Notes: generated by a model from the letters alone, not told the origin. A DNA stretch of 14,366 bases from Pseudomonadota bacterium (GCA_030836925.1 JAUPLK010000012.1:1-14366); one strand, 5' to 3'; positions 6,510-13,583 are shown, counted from the first letter of the stretch. Translations and numbers: made by a program.

Positions 6510-7576
6510 GGCTTCTCCATCGCTTCACCGTGTATCGGCAGTCGCACCATGAATACCGTCTTGCCCGGGCGCGACTGGAATTCGATCAGGCCGCCGTGCC
6601 GGCTGACCAGATCCTGTGAGATCGGCAGTCCGAGCCCGGTGCCATCGGGCCGCCCGGTCACGAGCGGATAGAAAATCGAGTCGGCGATTTCTGCCGGTAT
6701 GCCGGGCCCGTCGTCCTCGATCTCGATGCTGGCGACCAGCTTGTGCCGGATCTGGCCGATCGCGAAATTGCCGAGGACCCGCGTGCGAAACACGATATGA
6801 CCGTCAGGCCCCACGGCCTGCATCGCGTTGCGGGCCACGTTGAGCAGTGACTGGATCAGCTGATCGGGGTCGGCAGACAGCGTTGGCAGGCTGGGGTCGT
6901 AGTCGCGTACCAGGCGCACCGCATCGTGCTGTTCGCTGGCGATCAGGACAATGACCCGCTCCAGTATTTCATGCAGGTTGACCAGCTGCCACTGCGGCCG
7001 GCGGAGCGGGCCGAGCAGGCTGTCGGTCAGCGAGGTCAGGCGGTCTGCTTCACCGATGATGATGCGTGTGTACTCACGCAGCTTCGGCGTTGGCAATTCG
7101 CGCTCCAGAAGCTGGGCGGCACCCCGCAAACCACCGAGTGGATTGCGGATCTCGTGTGCAAGCTGACGGATCATGCGGCGACTGGCATCGTGCTGGCTGA
7201 TCAGTGCGCGCTCGCGGTCTATCTGTCGCCACTGGGTCGCATCAAACAGCTCGATGACGAGATTGCCGTCACCGGTACGGGAGGGACTGACCCGCACAGC
7301 GAGGTCATTGGTGGCCGGACCGAGACGCGACGCCGACGGACTGAGCAGCTGCCCGAAACTGTGGCCTTCCGCGGCAGCACGCTGAACCAGTTCATGGAGA
7401 TCGCGCAGCTGCGGAAGCAGGACCTGCAGGGGCCGACCGAGGCTGTGCCGGGCGCTCAGGGAAAAGAGGTTTTCTGCACCGGGATTAAGGTAGTTGACGA
7501 TCCCGTCGGCATTGATGCCGATGATCGCCGTGGTGATGCTGTCGAGGATATCGGCCGCTTTTGTTGCCGGATCTAC
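6506..7576 (-). CDS. ntrB: Nitrogen regulation sensor histidine kinase NtrB (NR(II)); start codon unresolved
   Basis: NtrB is the cytosolic kinase/phosphatase that, under PII control, sets NtrC phosphorylation. Numbered from GTA 7576 the protein has 356 residues (E. coli GlnL 349): a PAS domain at about 8-115, the phosphoacceptor His141 in LAHEIRNPLGGLRGAAQLL, the N box around LLNVARNAMQAVG (244-256), G1 EDDGPGIP (287-294) and G2 GRPDGTGLGLPIS (308-320). Homology places the start at about 7576, where GTAG overlaps the DUF4124 stop, but no ATG, GTG or TTG occurs in this frame between 7877 and the PAS domain. The frame is open to ATG 7879, which would add 101 residues rich in A, R, G and P and overlap DUF4124 by 307 bases. 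Function is certain; the N-terminus is not. Confidence 0.9.
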   Translation of the reverse strand, partial: VDPATKAADILDSITTAIIGINADGIVNYLNPGAENLFSLSARHSLGRPLQVLLPQLRDLHELVQRAAAEGHSFGQLLSPSASRLGPATNDLAVRVSPSRTGDGNLVIELFDATQWRQIDRERALISQHDASRRMIRQLAHEIRNPLGGLRGAAQLLERELPTPKLREYTRIIIGEADRLTSLTDSLLGPLRRPQWQLVNLHEILERVIVLIASEQHDAVRLVRDYDPSLPTLSADPDQLIQSLLNVARNAMQAVGPDGHIVFRTRVLGNFAIGQIRHKLVASIEIEDDGPGIPAEIADSIFYPLVTGRPDGTGLGLPISQDLVSRHGGLIEFQSRPGKTVFMVRLPIHGEAMEKP

Positions 7577-8154
7577 GGGCGGATGCGCGGCCGGGCCACG
7601 GGTGGCGGCGGATTGACCAGAGGATTTGTCCTCTGCTGTGTGCCCTGCTGCACATAGAAGGTCACTGGATCGCTCTGCTTGAGTGTCGTGCCGAACTCGT
7701 CCCGGATCCTTGCCTGCAGCGTGTGCTGACCGCGGTACACGTCCGAGAGCCGGGTCCGCGTTGCTCCCGGCTCCAGCTCCGCGGCTGTCTGGCCGTCGAG
7801 CAGCAACTGAATCGTGTGGCCCGCCTGCAGCGCCGGTTGCGGAGCTACCGCGACGTCCAGCTGGCCCTCGATGTTCCAAAGTGTTTCGTCCTGTCCTGGT
7901 GCCTGGATAGTCAGGGCTGCGTATCCTGGAGCCGTCTCGTTCCCGACTTTGGACGGTGTACGTCCGGGTGTGGAACCGGCCGCCGCAGGCGATGAGCTGG
8001 GTGGCATGATGTCGAGGACGACCCGGTCGGCACCTTCGCCCGGGCGATCGGAATAGTGGACCTGACCCTCGGCATCAACCCACCGGTAAACCTCTGCGCC
8101 ACCCAATGCGGCGGCAGGGAGCGCGAAGCAGAGGAACATGACTAAAGCCTGCAT
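7573..8154 (-). CDS. DUF4124 domain exported protein
   Basis: A 193-residue protein of unknown function. It has a signal peptide (about 1-19, ending AAALG), directly followed by a DUF4124 signature EVYRWVDAEGQVHYSDRPGE (21-40). Next comes a polar, proline- and serine-rich linker (about 50-78), a segment of short alternating hydrophobic strands (about 79-168) that could be a beta-sandwich, and a proline-rich tail. No catalytic motif is visible. It sits between glnA and ntrB on the same strand, a place where many gammaproteobacteria carry a DUF4124 gene, but I know of no shown link to nitrogen control. The ATG follows a weak ribosome site. Export to the periplasm is inferred from the signal peptide. 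Confidence 0.85.
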   Translation of the reverse strand: MQALVMFLCFALPAAALGGAEVYRWVDAEGQVHYSDRPGEGADRVVLDIMPPSSSPAAAGSTPGRTPSKVGNETAPGYAALTIQAPGQDETLWNIEGQLDVAVAPQPALQAGHTIQLLLDGQTAAELEPGATRTRLSDVYRGQHTLQARIRDEFGTTLKQSDPVTFYVQQGTQQRTNPLVNPPPPVARPRIRP

Positions 8155-8185
8155 GCGCCAAGCATACGCCCTAGGCGGCCGAACC

Positions 8186-8219
8186 GACCAGCATCCGGGT
8201 TCAATACCGGATGCTGGTC
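8186..8219 (-). terminator. Perfect 13-bp hairpin after glnA (terminator-like or mRNA-stabilising)
   Basis: GACCAGCATCCGG (8186-8198) and CCGGATGCTGGTC (8207-8219) are exact inverted complements around an 8-base loop. The hairpin starts 12 bases after the glnA stop and ends 31 bases before the DUF4124 start. No U-tract follows on the glnA strand, where the next bases are GGTTCGGCC, so it does not qualify as a standard intrinsic terminator. Attenuation of readthrough into DUF4124-ntrB-ntrC, or protection of the glnA mRNA 3' end, are both plausible; enteric bacteria also have a terminator between glnA and glnL. Confidence 0.6.
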
Positions 8220-8231
8220 AGGGGCATATTG

Positions 8232-9641
8232 TCAAAGGCTGTAGTAAAGCTGGAACTCCAGCGGGTGCACTGCCATGCGCACACGCATCATGTCTGCATA
8301 CTTCAGGTTGATGTATGCATCGATGAGATCGTCGCTGAACACGTTGCCAGCCTTGAGGAAATCACGGTCCTTGTCGAGCGCCTCCAGCGCCTGCTCAAGC
8401 GAGAAGCAGACCTTCGGGATCTTCTTGTCTTCCTCGGGCTCCAGATCGTAAAGATCCTTGTCCATGGCATCGCCTGGATTGATCTTGTTCTGGATGCCGT
8501 CAAGGCCGGCCATCAGCATGGCGGTAAATGCCAGATACGGATTGGCCGTGCTGTCCGGGAAGCGCACTTCGATACGCCGGCCCTTCGGGTTGGCAATGAA
8601 GGGGATGCGAATCGAAGCCGACCGGTTGCGTGCCGAATAGGCCAGCATCACGGGCGCTTCAAAGCCGGGCACCAGGCGCTTGTAGCTGTTGGTGCTGGGG
8701 TTGGTCAGCGCATTGATCGCACGCGCGTGCTTGAGGATACCGCCGATGTAATACAGCGCCGTCTGCGACAGGCCGCCATAGGCATCGCCCGTGAACAGAT
8801 TTTTGCCATTCTTGGCCAGGGACTGATGCACATGCATGCCACTGCCGTTGTCACCGACGAGCGGCTTGGGCATGAAGGTGGCCGTCTTGCCGAAGGCATG
8901 GGCAACGTTCTGGACGACATACTTGAGGATCTGTACCTCATCGCCCTTCTGTACCAGGCTGCCAAACTTGACGCCGATCTCACCCTGGCCGCCGGTCGCG
9001 ACCTCATGATGGTGCACTTCGACTTCGATGCCCATCTCTTCGAGGACCAGGCACATTTCAGAGCGGATGTCCTGCTGTGAATCGACCGGTGGTACGGGAA
9101 AGTAACCACCCTTGATGCCAGGACGATGGCCGGTATTGCCGCCCTCGTACTCCTTGCGTGTGTTCCAGGCACCTTCGGTCGAGTCGATGAAGTGATAGGC
9201 GCTGTTGGTATCGGCGCCATAGCGCACGTCATCGAAAATGAAGAATTCGTTCTCGGGACCGAAAAAAGCCTTGTCGGCGATACCCGTGGATTTCAGATAT
9301 TCCTCGGCACGACGTGCGGTCATGCGCGGGCAGCGCCCGTAGCCCTGCATGGTGGATGGCTCATAGACATCGCAGCGCAGGTTGAGCGTGGTGTGTTCGG
9401 TAAACGGATCGAGCACGAGCGTCGACGGATCCGGCATCAGCACCATGTCGGATTCCTGGATACCCTTCCAGCCGGCGATCGAGGACCCGTCGAACATCTT
9501 GCCGTCCTCGAAGAAACCGGCATCGACAGTCTTGGCCGGGATGGACAGGTGCTGCTCTTTGCCGTGGGTGTCGGTAAAGCGCAGGTCTATGAATTTGGCC
9601 TCTTTCTCTTTGATGAGGCTGAGAGCTTCAGCGGGGGTCAT
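8232..9641 (-). CDS. glnA: Glutamine synthetase type I (adenylylation-regulated)
   Basis: GlnA makes glutamine from glutamate, ammonia and ATP as a cytoplasmic dodecamer and is the main ammonia-assimilating enzyme. The 469-residue length is that of the proteobacterial GSI-beta class. Visible signatures are MFDGSSIAGWKG (49-60), FFGPENEFF with a metal-binding glutamate (127-134), NGSGMHVHQSL (265-275), the NPSTNSYKRLVPG substrate loop (314-326), RNRSASIRIP (338-347) and EVRFPD (358-363). Tyr398 in KDLYDLEPEE is the adenylylation site acted on by GlnE. AAGGAG (9647-9652 on the minus strand) precedes the ATG by 5 bases. Expression should be sigma-54- and NtrC-dependent from the upstream elements. 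It is divergent from glyQ. Confidence 0.99.
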   Translation of the reverse strand: MTPAEALSLIKEKEAKFIDLRFTDTHGKEQHLSIPAKTVDAGFFEDGKMFDGSSIAGWKGIQESDMVLMPDPSTLVLDPFTEHTTLNLRCDVYEPSTMQGYGRCPRMTARRAEEYLKSTGIADKAFFGPENEFFIFDDVRYGADTNSAYHFIDSTEGAWNTRKEYEGGNTGHRPGIKGGYFPVPPVDSQQDIRSEMCLVLEEMGIEVEVHHHEVATGGQGEIGVKFGSLVQKGDEVQILKYVVQNVAHAFGKTATFMPKPLVGDNGSGMHVHQSLAKNGKNLFTGDAYGGLSQTALYYIGGILKHARAINALTNPSTNSYKRLVPGFEAPVMLAYSARNRSASIRIPFIANPKGRRIEVRFPDSTANPYLAFTAMLMAGLDGIQNKINPGDAMDKDLYDLEPEEDKKIPKVCFSLEQALEALDKDRDFLKAGNVFSDDLIDAYINLKYADMMRVRMAVHPLEFQLYYSL

Positions 9642-9732
9642 GGCGGCTCCTTGGGTTTGTCAGATCAGCAGGTACTTTTCGTTGGGGGAGCCAGGTGAAA
9701 GGCCAGGTGGCTTCCGCAGCGCCCTATCCTAA

Positions 9733-9748
9733 TGCACGAGACATGCCA
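9733..9748 (-). promoter_or_regulatory. Sigma-54 (-24/-12) promoter of glnA
   Basis: On the minus strand the sequence is TGGCAT-GTCTC-GTGCA, against the consensus TGGCAC-N5-TTGCA. Both invariant dinucleotides, GG at -24 and GC at -12, are present at the correct 12-base phase; there are two mismatches. It predicts transcription start near 9722 and an 81-nt leader, close to the distance of glnAp2 in E. coli. The IHF and NtrC sites upstream support it. Confidence 0.8.
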
Positions 9749-9763
9749 AAAGCGAACCTTTGC

Positions 9764-9776
9764 CAAAGCATTGATT
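9764..9776 (-). promoter_or_regulatory. IHF binding site (exact consensus)
   Basis: On the minus strand AATCAATGCTTTG matches the IHF consensus WATCAANNNNTTR at every defined position. Its centre is about -48 from the predicted sigma-54 start, between the promoter and the NtrC dyads, where IHF bends DNA to bring activator and polymerase together. The flank is locally A/T-rich, as preferred by IHF. Confidence 0.65.
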
Positions 9777-9810
9777 TATATGGAAAGCCTACTTTTTTGG
9801 CCGCACAAAG

Positions 9811-9827
9811 CGCCCCACAATGGAGCA
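9811..9827. promoter_or_regulatory. NtrC-type dyad, promoter-proximal
   Basis: CGCCCCA-CAA-TGGAGCA matches the 17-bp NtrC dyad TGCACCA-N3-TGGTGCA at 11 of 14 defined positions. Its centre is about 97 bases upstream of the predicted glnA sigma-54 start, compared with about -108 in enteric glnA. Confidence 0.6.
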
Positions 9828-9841
9828 GTGGGTTATTGGAG

Positions 9842-9858
9842 CGCCCCGATTTGGGGCA
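9842..9858. promoter_or_regulatory. NtrC-type dyad, promoter-distal
   Basis: CGCCCCG-ATT-TGGGGCA matches the NtrC dyad at 10 of 14 defined positions. It is centred 31 bases (three helical turns) from the proximal dyad, at about -128, so two NtrC dimers would sit on the same face of the helix, as on enteric glnA. It contains the perfect arms GCCCC and GGGGC. Confidence 0.55.
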
Positions 9859-9891
9859 GAAAGATCAGGGCGGCGCTCCGACCCACCCGCT

Positions 9892-9922
9892 TTGTGGCTA
9901 TGCATCCAATCGAAGCTATACT
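9892..9922 (+). promoter_or_regulatory. Possible sigma-70 promoter of glyQ
   Basis: TATACT at 9917-9922 is a 5/6 match to the -10 box; TTGTGG at 9892-9897 is a weak -35 at a long 19-base spacing. Transcription would start near 9929, giving a leader of about 24 bases before the TTG start of glyQ. The -10 is good and the -35 is not. Confidence 0.35.
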
Positions 9923-9952
9923 TCGGCGCCCTTTTGCGCATGGATCTCTCGC

Positions 9953-10867
9953 TTGAGTCAGGCCAACTATCCGCGGACCTTCCAGGACCTCATTCTGTCC
10001 CTGCAACGCTACTGGGCGGATCACGGTTGTGTGGTCTTGCAGCCCTATGACATGCCAATGGGTGCCGGCACCTTTCATTCAGCGACCTTTCTGCGCTCAA
10101 TTGGCCCTGAGCCATGGAGCGCCGCCTATGTGCAGCCCAGCCGACGGCCAACCGACGGCCGCTATGGCGACAATCCCAACCGTTTGCAGCACTACTACCA
10201 GTTTCAGGTCGTGCTCAAGCCTTCGCCGGTCGATATACAGGATCTCTACCTGAACTCCCTGCGCGCACTGGGCATCGATCCACTGACCCACGATATCCGC
10301 TTTGTCGAGGACAACTGGGAATCGCCCACGCTCGGCGCCTGGGGGCTGGGCTGGGAGGTCTGGCTGAACGGTATGGAGGTCACGCAGTTCACTTATTTCC
10401 AGCAGGTCGGCGGGCTGGATTGCCGGCCGGTTACCGGAGAAATCACCTATGGACTGGAACGGATTGCAATGTACCTGCAGGGCGTCCGCAGCGTTTATGA
10501 CCTGGTCTGGACCGATGGCCCCTTTGGCCGTGTCACCTACGGCGATGTCTTTCACCAGAATGAAGTCGAAATGTCGCACTACAATTTCGAGCACGCCGAT
10601 ACCGGCGTGCTCGCGCCGCGCTTCGATGCCGCGGAGCGCAACTGTCGGGCGCTGATCGAGAAGGGTCTGACGCTGCCTGCTTACGAACAGGTGCTCGATG
10701 CCTCACACACCTTCAATCTGCTGGATGCGCGACGGGCGATTTCCGTGAGCGAGCGACAGCGCTACATCCTGCGCGTCCGGGAAATGGCCCGACTGGTTGC
10801 GCAGGCATACTACGACAGCCGCGCTGCACTCGGTTTCCCGCTGGTGACGAAGCGCGCTGCACACTGA
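9953..10867 (+). CDS. glyQ: Glycine--tRNA ligase alpha subunit (TTG start)
   Basis: GlyQ is the catalytic subunit of the bacterial alpha2-beta2 glycyl-tRNA synthetase, which charges tRNA-Gly. From TTG 9953 the protein has 304 residues (E. coli 303). It is highly conserved: RTFQDLILSLQRYWADHGC near the start, GPEPWSAAYVQPSRRPTDGR, NPNRLQHYYQFQVVLKPSP, DIRFVEDNWESPTLGAWGLG, NGMEVTQFTYFQQVGG, the class II motif around GEITYGLERIAMY, and NLLDARRAISVSERQRYILR. TTG is the only start codon at the right place and gives MSQ..RTFQDLI, as in related proteins; upstream in-frame ATGs (9695, 9740) lie in regulatory DNA. The ribosome site is weak (GGAT, 8 bases upstream). It is followed by glyS after 24 bases. 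Confidence 0.96.
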   Translation: MSQANYPRTFQDLILSLQRYWADHGCVVLQPYDMPMGAGTFHSATFLRSIGPEPWSAAYVQPSRRPTDGRYGDNPNRLQHYYQFQVVLKPSPVDIQDLYLNSLRALGIDPLTHDIRFVEDNWESPTLGAWGLGWEVWLNGMEVTQFTYFQQVGGLDCRPVTGEITYGLERIAMYLQGVRSVYDLVWTDGPFGRVTYGDVFHQNEVEMSHYNFEHADTGVLAPRFDAAERNCRALIEKGLTLPAYEQVLDASHTFNLLDARRAISVSERQRYILRVREMARLVAQAYYDSRAALGFPLVTKRAAH

Positions 10868-10891
10868 GCAACGGTTCTGGTTCCTGGTCCC

Positions 10892-13000
10892 ATGGCGCAA
10901 ACTGCTGACTTTCTCGTCGAAATTGGTACTGAAGAGCTGCCACCAAAGGCGCTGCGCGCGCTGGAAGGCAGTTTTTCGGAACATCTGCAGACCGGGCTGA
11001 AGACTGCCGGACTCGGTTTTGCGACCTTGCGCTCTTATGCGACGCCGCGCCGGTTGGCTGTCAGCATCACGGCTCTGGAGTGCGAGCAGTCCCGGCAACG
11101 TGTGGAAAAACGCGGTCCGCCGCTGAATGCGGCTTTCGATGCCAGCGGCAAGCCAACCCGGGCCGCGCAGGCCTTTGCGGACGGCTGTGGCGTATCGGTC
11201 GGGGACCTGGGCCGGGTCGAGACCCCGAAAGGGGCCTGGCTGCACTACAGTGCCGAGGTGCCGGGGCGACCGGCAAGAGAACTGCTGCCCGGCCTCGTGA
11301 ACGCAGCGTTGGCCGCCCTGCCCATTCCGCGGCGCATGCGCTGGGGCGATGGCGACGCGGAATTCGTGCGGCCGGCACATTGGGTGGTGATGTTGCTCGG
11401 CAGTGAAATCGTGCCAGGCACCATTCTGGGTCTCACGCCCTCACGGCACACGCGCGGACACCGCTTTCATGCGCCCGGACCCATTGAACTGCAGAGTGCT
11501 GCTGACTACGTCGGCGTCCTGACGCAGAACAAGGTCATCGCGGATTTCGCCGAGCGGCGCGAGCGGGTAAGGCACTTGGCGGAAGCCGCGGCGGCCGGTG
11601 TCGGTGGCCAGGCGATGATCGAAGCCGCGTTGCTTGATGAAGTCACGGCACTGGTGGAATGGCCGGTCACGTTGACCGGATGCTTTGACCGCACCTTCCT
11701 GCGCCTGCCGGAGGAAGTGCTGATCGCAACGCTGCAGGGCCATCAGCGCTATTTCCCCGTGCGTGACAGTGCGGGCCAACTGCTGCCAAATTTCATCGCC
11801 ACGGCAAATATCGAGAGTCGTGATCCCACGCAGATCCGGCAGGGCAATGAGCGGGTCATCCTGCCACGGCTGTCAGATGCCGCATTCTTCTGGGACCAGG
11901 ACATCAAGACCAGCCTGGAGGCACGCATCGAACGCCTCGATTCGGTGGTTTTCCAGAAAGGTCTCGGCAGCCTGCGCGAACGATCTGCCCGCGTTGCACA
12001 GCTTGCCGGCAGTGTTGCAGAAAAGCTGGGCTGCCCGACCACACACGCCGCGCGCGCCGCACTGCTCGCCAAGGCTGATTTGCTGACCCAGATGGTCGGC
12101 GAGTTTCCGGAACTGCAGGGCCGCATGGGCTACCACTATGCAAAGCTCGACGGCGAACCGGCCGAGGTTGCGATCGCCATCGAGGAGCAGTACCTGCCGC
12201 GCCATGCCGGCGACCGGCTGCCAGGCTTACCGACCGGACGCGCGCTTTCGATCGCCGACCGCGCCGATACCCTCGCCGGCGTTTTTGCCCTCGGCAAGCG
12301 ACCCAGTGGCGCCAAGGACCCTTTCGGCCTGCGGCGCACTGCTCTCGGGCTGCTGCGGATTCTTGTTGAAGACCAGGTCGATCTGGATCTGCCCGCACTG
12401 CTGGCTGATGCCGTCAGGCTGCAACCTGTCCCGGTCAAGGATGCCTCCGCACTTGCCGCCGAGCTTTTTGACTTCATCATGGATCGCTCTCGCGCCTGGT
12501 ACCTGGAAGGTCTGGCACCCGGCCTGGCAGCAGGCGTCATCACGGGCGAGATGTTCGAAGCGGTACGCAGCCGACGCACCGGTTCGCTGGTGGATTTTCA
12601 CGCGCGTCTGCTCGGCGTTTGCGCATTCACGCGTCTGCCCGAAGCGGAAAGCCTTGCCGTCGCGAACAAGCGCATCGCCAATATCCTGCGCAGTGCCGGG
12701 GACATCACCGGCGCACTGAATACCGCCCTGTTCGCTTTCGGCGAAGAAAGCGCACTCAATGAAGCTGTCGAGAAGGCAGCGAGCGTGCACCGCCGGCATC
12801 TGGAGCGGCGCGACTACGAACAGGCCTTGTGCGCGCTGGCGGCACTGAGAGCGCCTGTAGACGATTACTTCGGCGCCGTGATGGTAATGGCCGATGATGC
12901 AGCCGTGCGCAATAACCGGCTGGTCCAGCTCCGGCGTCTGCAGCAGCTGTTTCTCGACGTGGCGGACCTGTCCTGCCTGACCGGCAATTCGAACGGCTGA
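10892..13000 (+). CDS. glyS: Glycine--tRNA ligase beta subunit
   Basis: GlyS is the tRNA-binding partner of GlyQ. The 702-residue product (E. coli 689) starts with FLVEIGTEELPPKALRALE at about 7-25. It then shows APRRLA-type ATPRRLAVSI, VEKRGPPLNAAFDASGKPT, LPIPRRMRWG, TRGHRFHAPGP, LVEWPVTLTG, GHQRYFPV, LLPNFIATANIESRDP and PRLSDAAFFWDQD in the N-terminal half. The middle carries the HD-like segment around MGYHYAKLDGE and EQYLPRHAGDRLP, then KDPFGLRRTALGLLRILVE, and the C-terminal anticodon-binding (DALR-like) region around ANKRIANIL and VMVMADDAAVRNNRLVQLRRLQQLF. The ribosome site before ATG 10892 is weak, so coupling with glyQ is likely. gmhB follows after 5 bases. Confidence 0.98.
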   Translation: MAQTADFLVEIGTEELPPKALRALEGSFSEHLQTGLKTAGLGFATLRSYATPRRLAVSITALECEQSRQRVEKRGPPLNAAFDASGKPTRAAQAFADGCGVSVGDLGRVETPKGAWLHYSAEVPGRPARELLPGLVNAALAALPIPRRMRWGDGDAEFVRPAHWVVMLLGSEIVPGTILGLTPSRHTRGHRFHAPGPIELQSAADYVGVLTQNKVIADFAERRERVRHLAEAAAAGVGGQAMIEAALLDEVTALVEWPVTLTGCFDRTFLRLPEEVLIATLQGHQRYFPVRDSAGQLLPNFIATANIESRDPTQIRQGNERVILPRLSDAAFFWDQDIKTSLEARIERLDSVVFQKGLGSLRERSARVAQLAGSVAEKLGCPTTHAARAALLAKADLLTQMVGEFPELQGRMGYHYAKLDGEPAEVAIAIEEQYLPRHAGDRLPGLPTGRALSIADRADTLAGVFALGKRPSGAKDPFGLRRTALGLLRILVEDQVDLDLPALLADAVRLQPVPVKDASALAAELFDFIMDRSRAWYLEGLAPGLAAGVITGEMFEAVRSRRTGSLVDFHARLLGVCAFTRLPEAESLAVANKRIANILRSAGDITGALNTALFAFGEESALNEAVEKAASVHRRHLERRDYEQALCALAALRAPVDDYFGAVMVMADDAAVRNNRLVQLRRLQQLFLDVADLSCLTGNSNG

Positions 13001-13005
13001 ACGCC

Positions 13006-13578
13006 GTGAGCAGCAATTACCGACCGGAATCGGGGGCGCGACTGGTCGTCCTGGATCGCGACGGGGTCATTAACCGTGAGTCTGCGGAATTCATCAAGTC
13101 AGCTGACGAGTGGCTGCCGCTGCCGGGCAGCCTGGAAGCGATCGCGGCACTCAGCCGGGCTGGATTCGCTGTCGTGGTGGCCACCAACCAGTCAGGCGTG
13201 GGCCGTGGCCTGATCAGTTCGTTGGCTCTCGAGGAAATACACAGTCGTATGGTTCAGGGCGTGGAGCAGGCTGGCGGCAAACTGGCCGGTATCTTTTATT
13301 GCCCGCACCGGCCAGAGGATGATTGCAGCTGCCGCAAGCCCAGACCCGGTTTGCTGCAGCAGATTGAAGCGCGCTTCGGATGCAGCCTGAAGGGACAGCC
13401 CGTGATCGGTGATTCCGCCAGGGATCTGCAGGCGGCCGTGGCCGTCAGTGCGCGCGCCATTCTCGTACGCACCGGCAATGGCCTCGCGACGGAGCGGAAA
13501 CTCGACAGCGGCAGCAAAGTGGAAGTCTTCGATGATCTGGCCGCTGCTGCAAACTCACTGATCAGAAACAGGGTGTAG
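13006..13578 (+). CDS. gmhB: D-glycero-beta-D-manno-heptose-1,7-bisphosphate 7-phosphatase
   Basis: GmhB removes the C7 phosphate in making ADP-heptose for the LPS inner core. The 190-residue protein is a HAD-superfamily phosphatase: motif I VVLDRDGVIN with nucleophile Asp17 and general acid Asp19, ATNQSGVGRG (59-68), and motif IV VIGDSARD (133-140). The GmhB-type zinc loop is present: Cys99, His101, Cys107 and Cys109 in CPHRPEDDCSCRKP, followed by Lys111. It starts at GTG 5 bases after the glyS stop without a clear ribosome site, so translation probably depends on coupling. The order glyS-gmhB-plsC-gyrB matches Pseudomonas. Confidence 0.95.
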   Translation: MSSNYRPESGARLVVLDRDGVINRESAEFIKSADEWLPLPGSLEAIAALSRAGFAVVVATNQSGVGRGLISSLALEEIHSRMVQGVEQAGGKLAGIFYCPHRPEDDCSCRKPRPGLLQQIEARFGCSLKGQPVIGDSARDLQAAVAVSARAILVRTGNGLATERKLDSGSKVEVFDDLAAAANSLIRNRV

Positions 13579-13583
13579 GAATA

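Larger units (their letters stand above)
9642..9952. promoter_or_regulatory. glnA/glyQ divergent intergenic control region (311 bases)
   Basis: This is the only gene-free stretch above 300 bases. On the glnA strand it holds, from the gene outward, the ribosome site, a leader of about 81 nt, a sigma-54 element, an IHF site and two NtrC-type dyads. On the plus strand it holds a possible sigma-70 promoter for glyQ at 9892-9922. An open plus frame runs through it from ATG 9695 into glyQ, but the sequence is non-coding in character and not part of GlyQ. Confidence 0.75.

Noticed and set aside
6926..7657. 243-codon plus-strand open frame antisense to ntrB
   Set aside because: Mirror frame of a conserved gene in GC-rich DNA; no domain, no ribosome site.
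8211..9080. 289-codon plus-strand open frame antisense to glnA
   Set aside because: Its codons are the complement of conserved glnA codons; the His/Val/Asp-rich product matches no family I know.
9751..9760. Alternative -24/-12 spacing using TTTGGCA..CGC nearby on the minus strand
   Set aside because: GG-to-GC phase is 11 bases, one short of the 12 needed; the adjacent element at 9733-9748 has correct phase.
9775..9780. TATAAA on the minus strand as a sigma-70 -10 for glnA
   Set aside because: No acceptable -35 at 16-19 bases; the nearby sigma-54 element explains the region better.
9695..9952. Longer glyQ start at ATG 9695 or 9740
   Set aside because: It would add about 86 residues absent from the family and run through the sigma-54, IHF and NtrC sites; TTG 9953 gives the family length.
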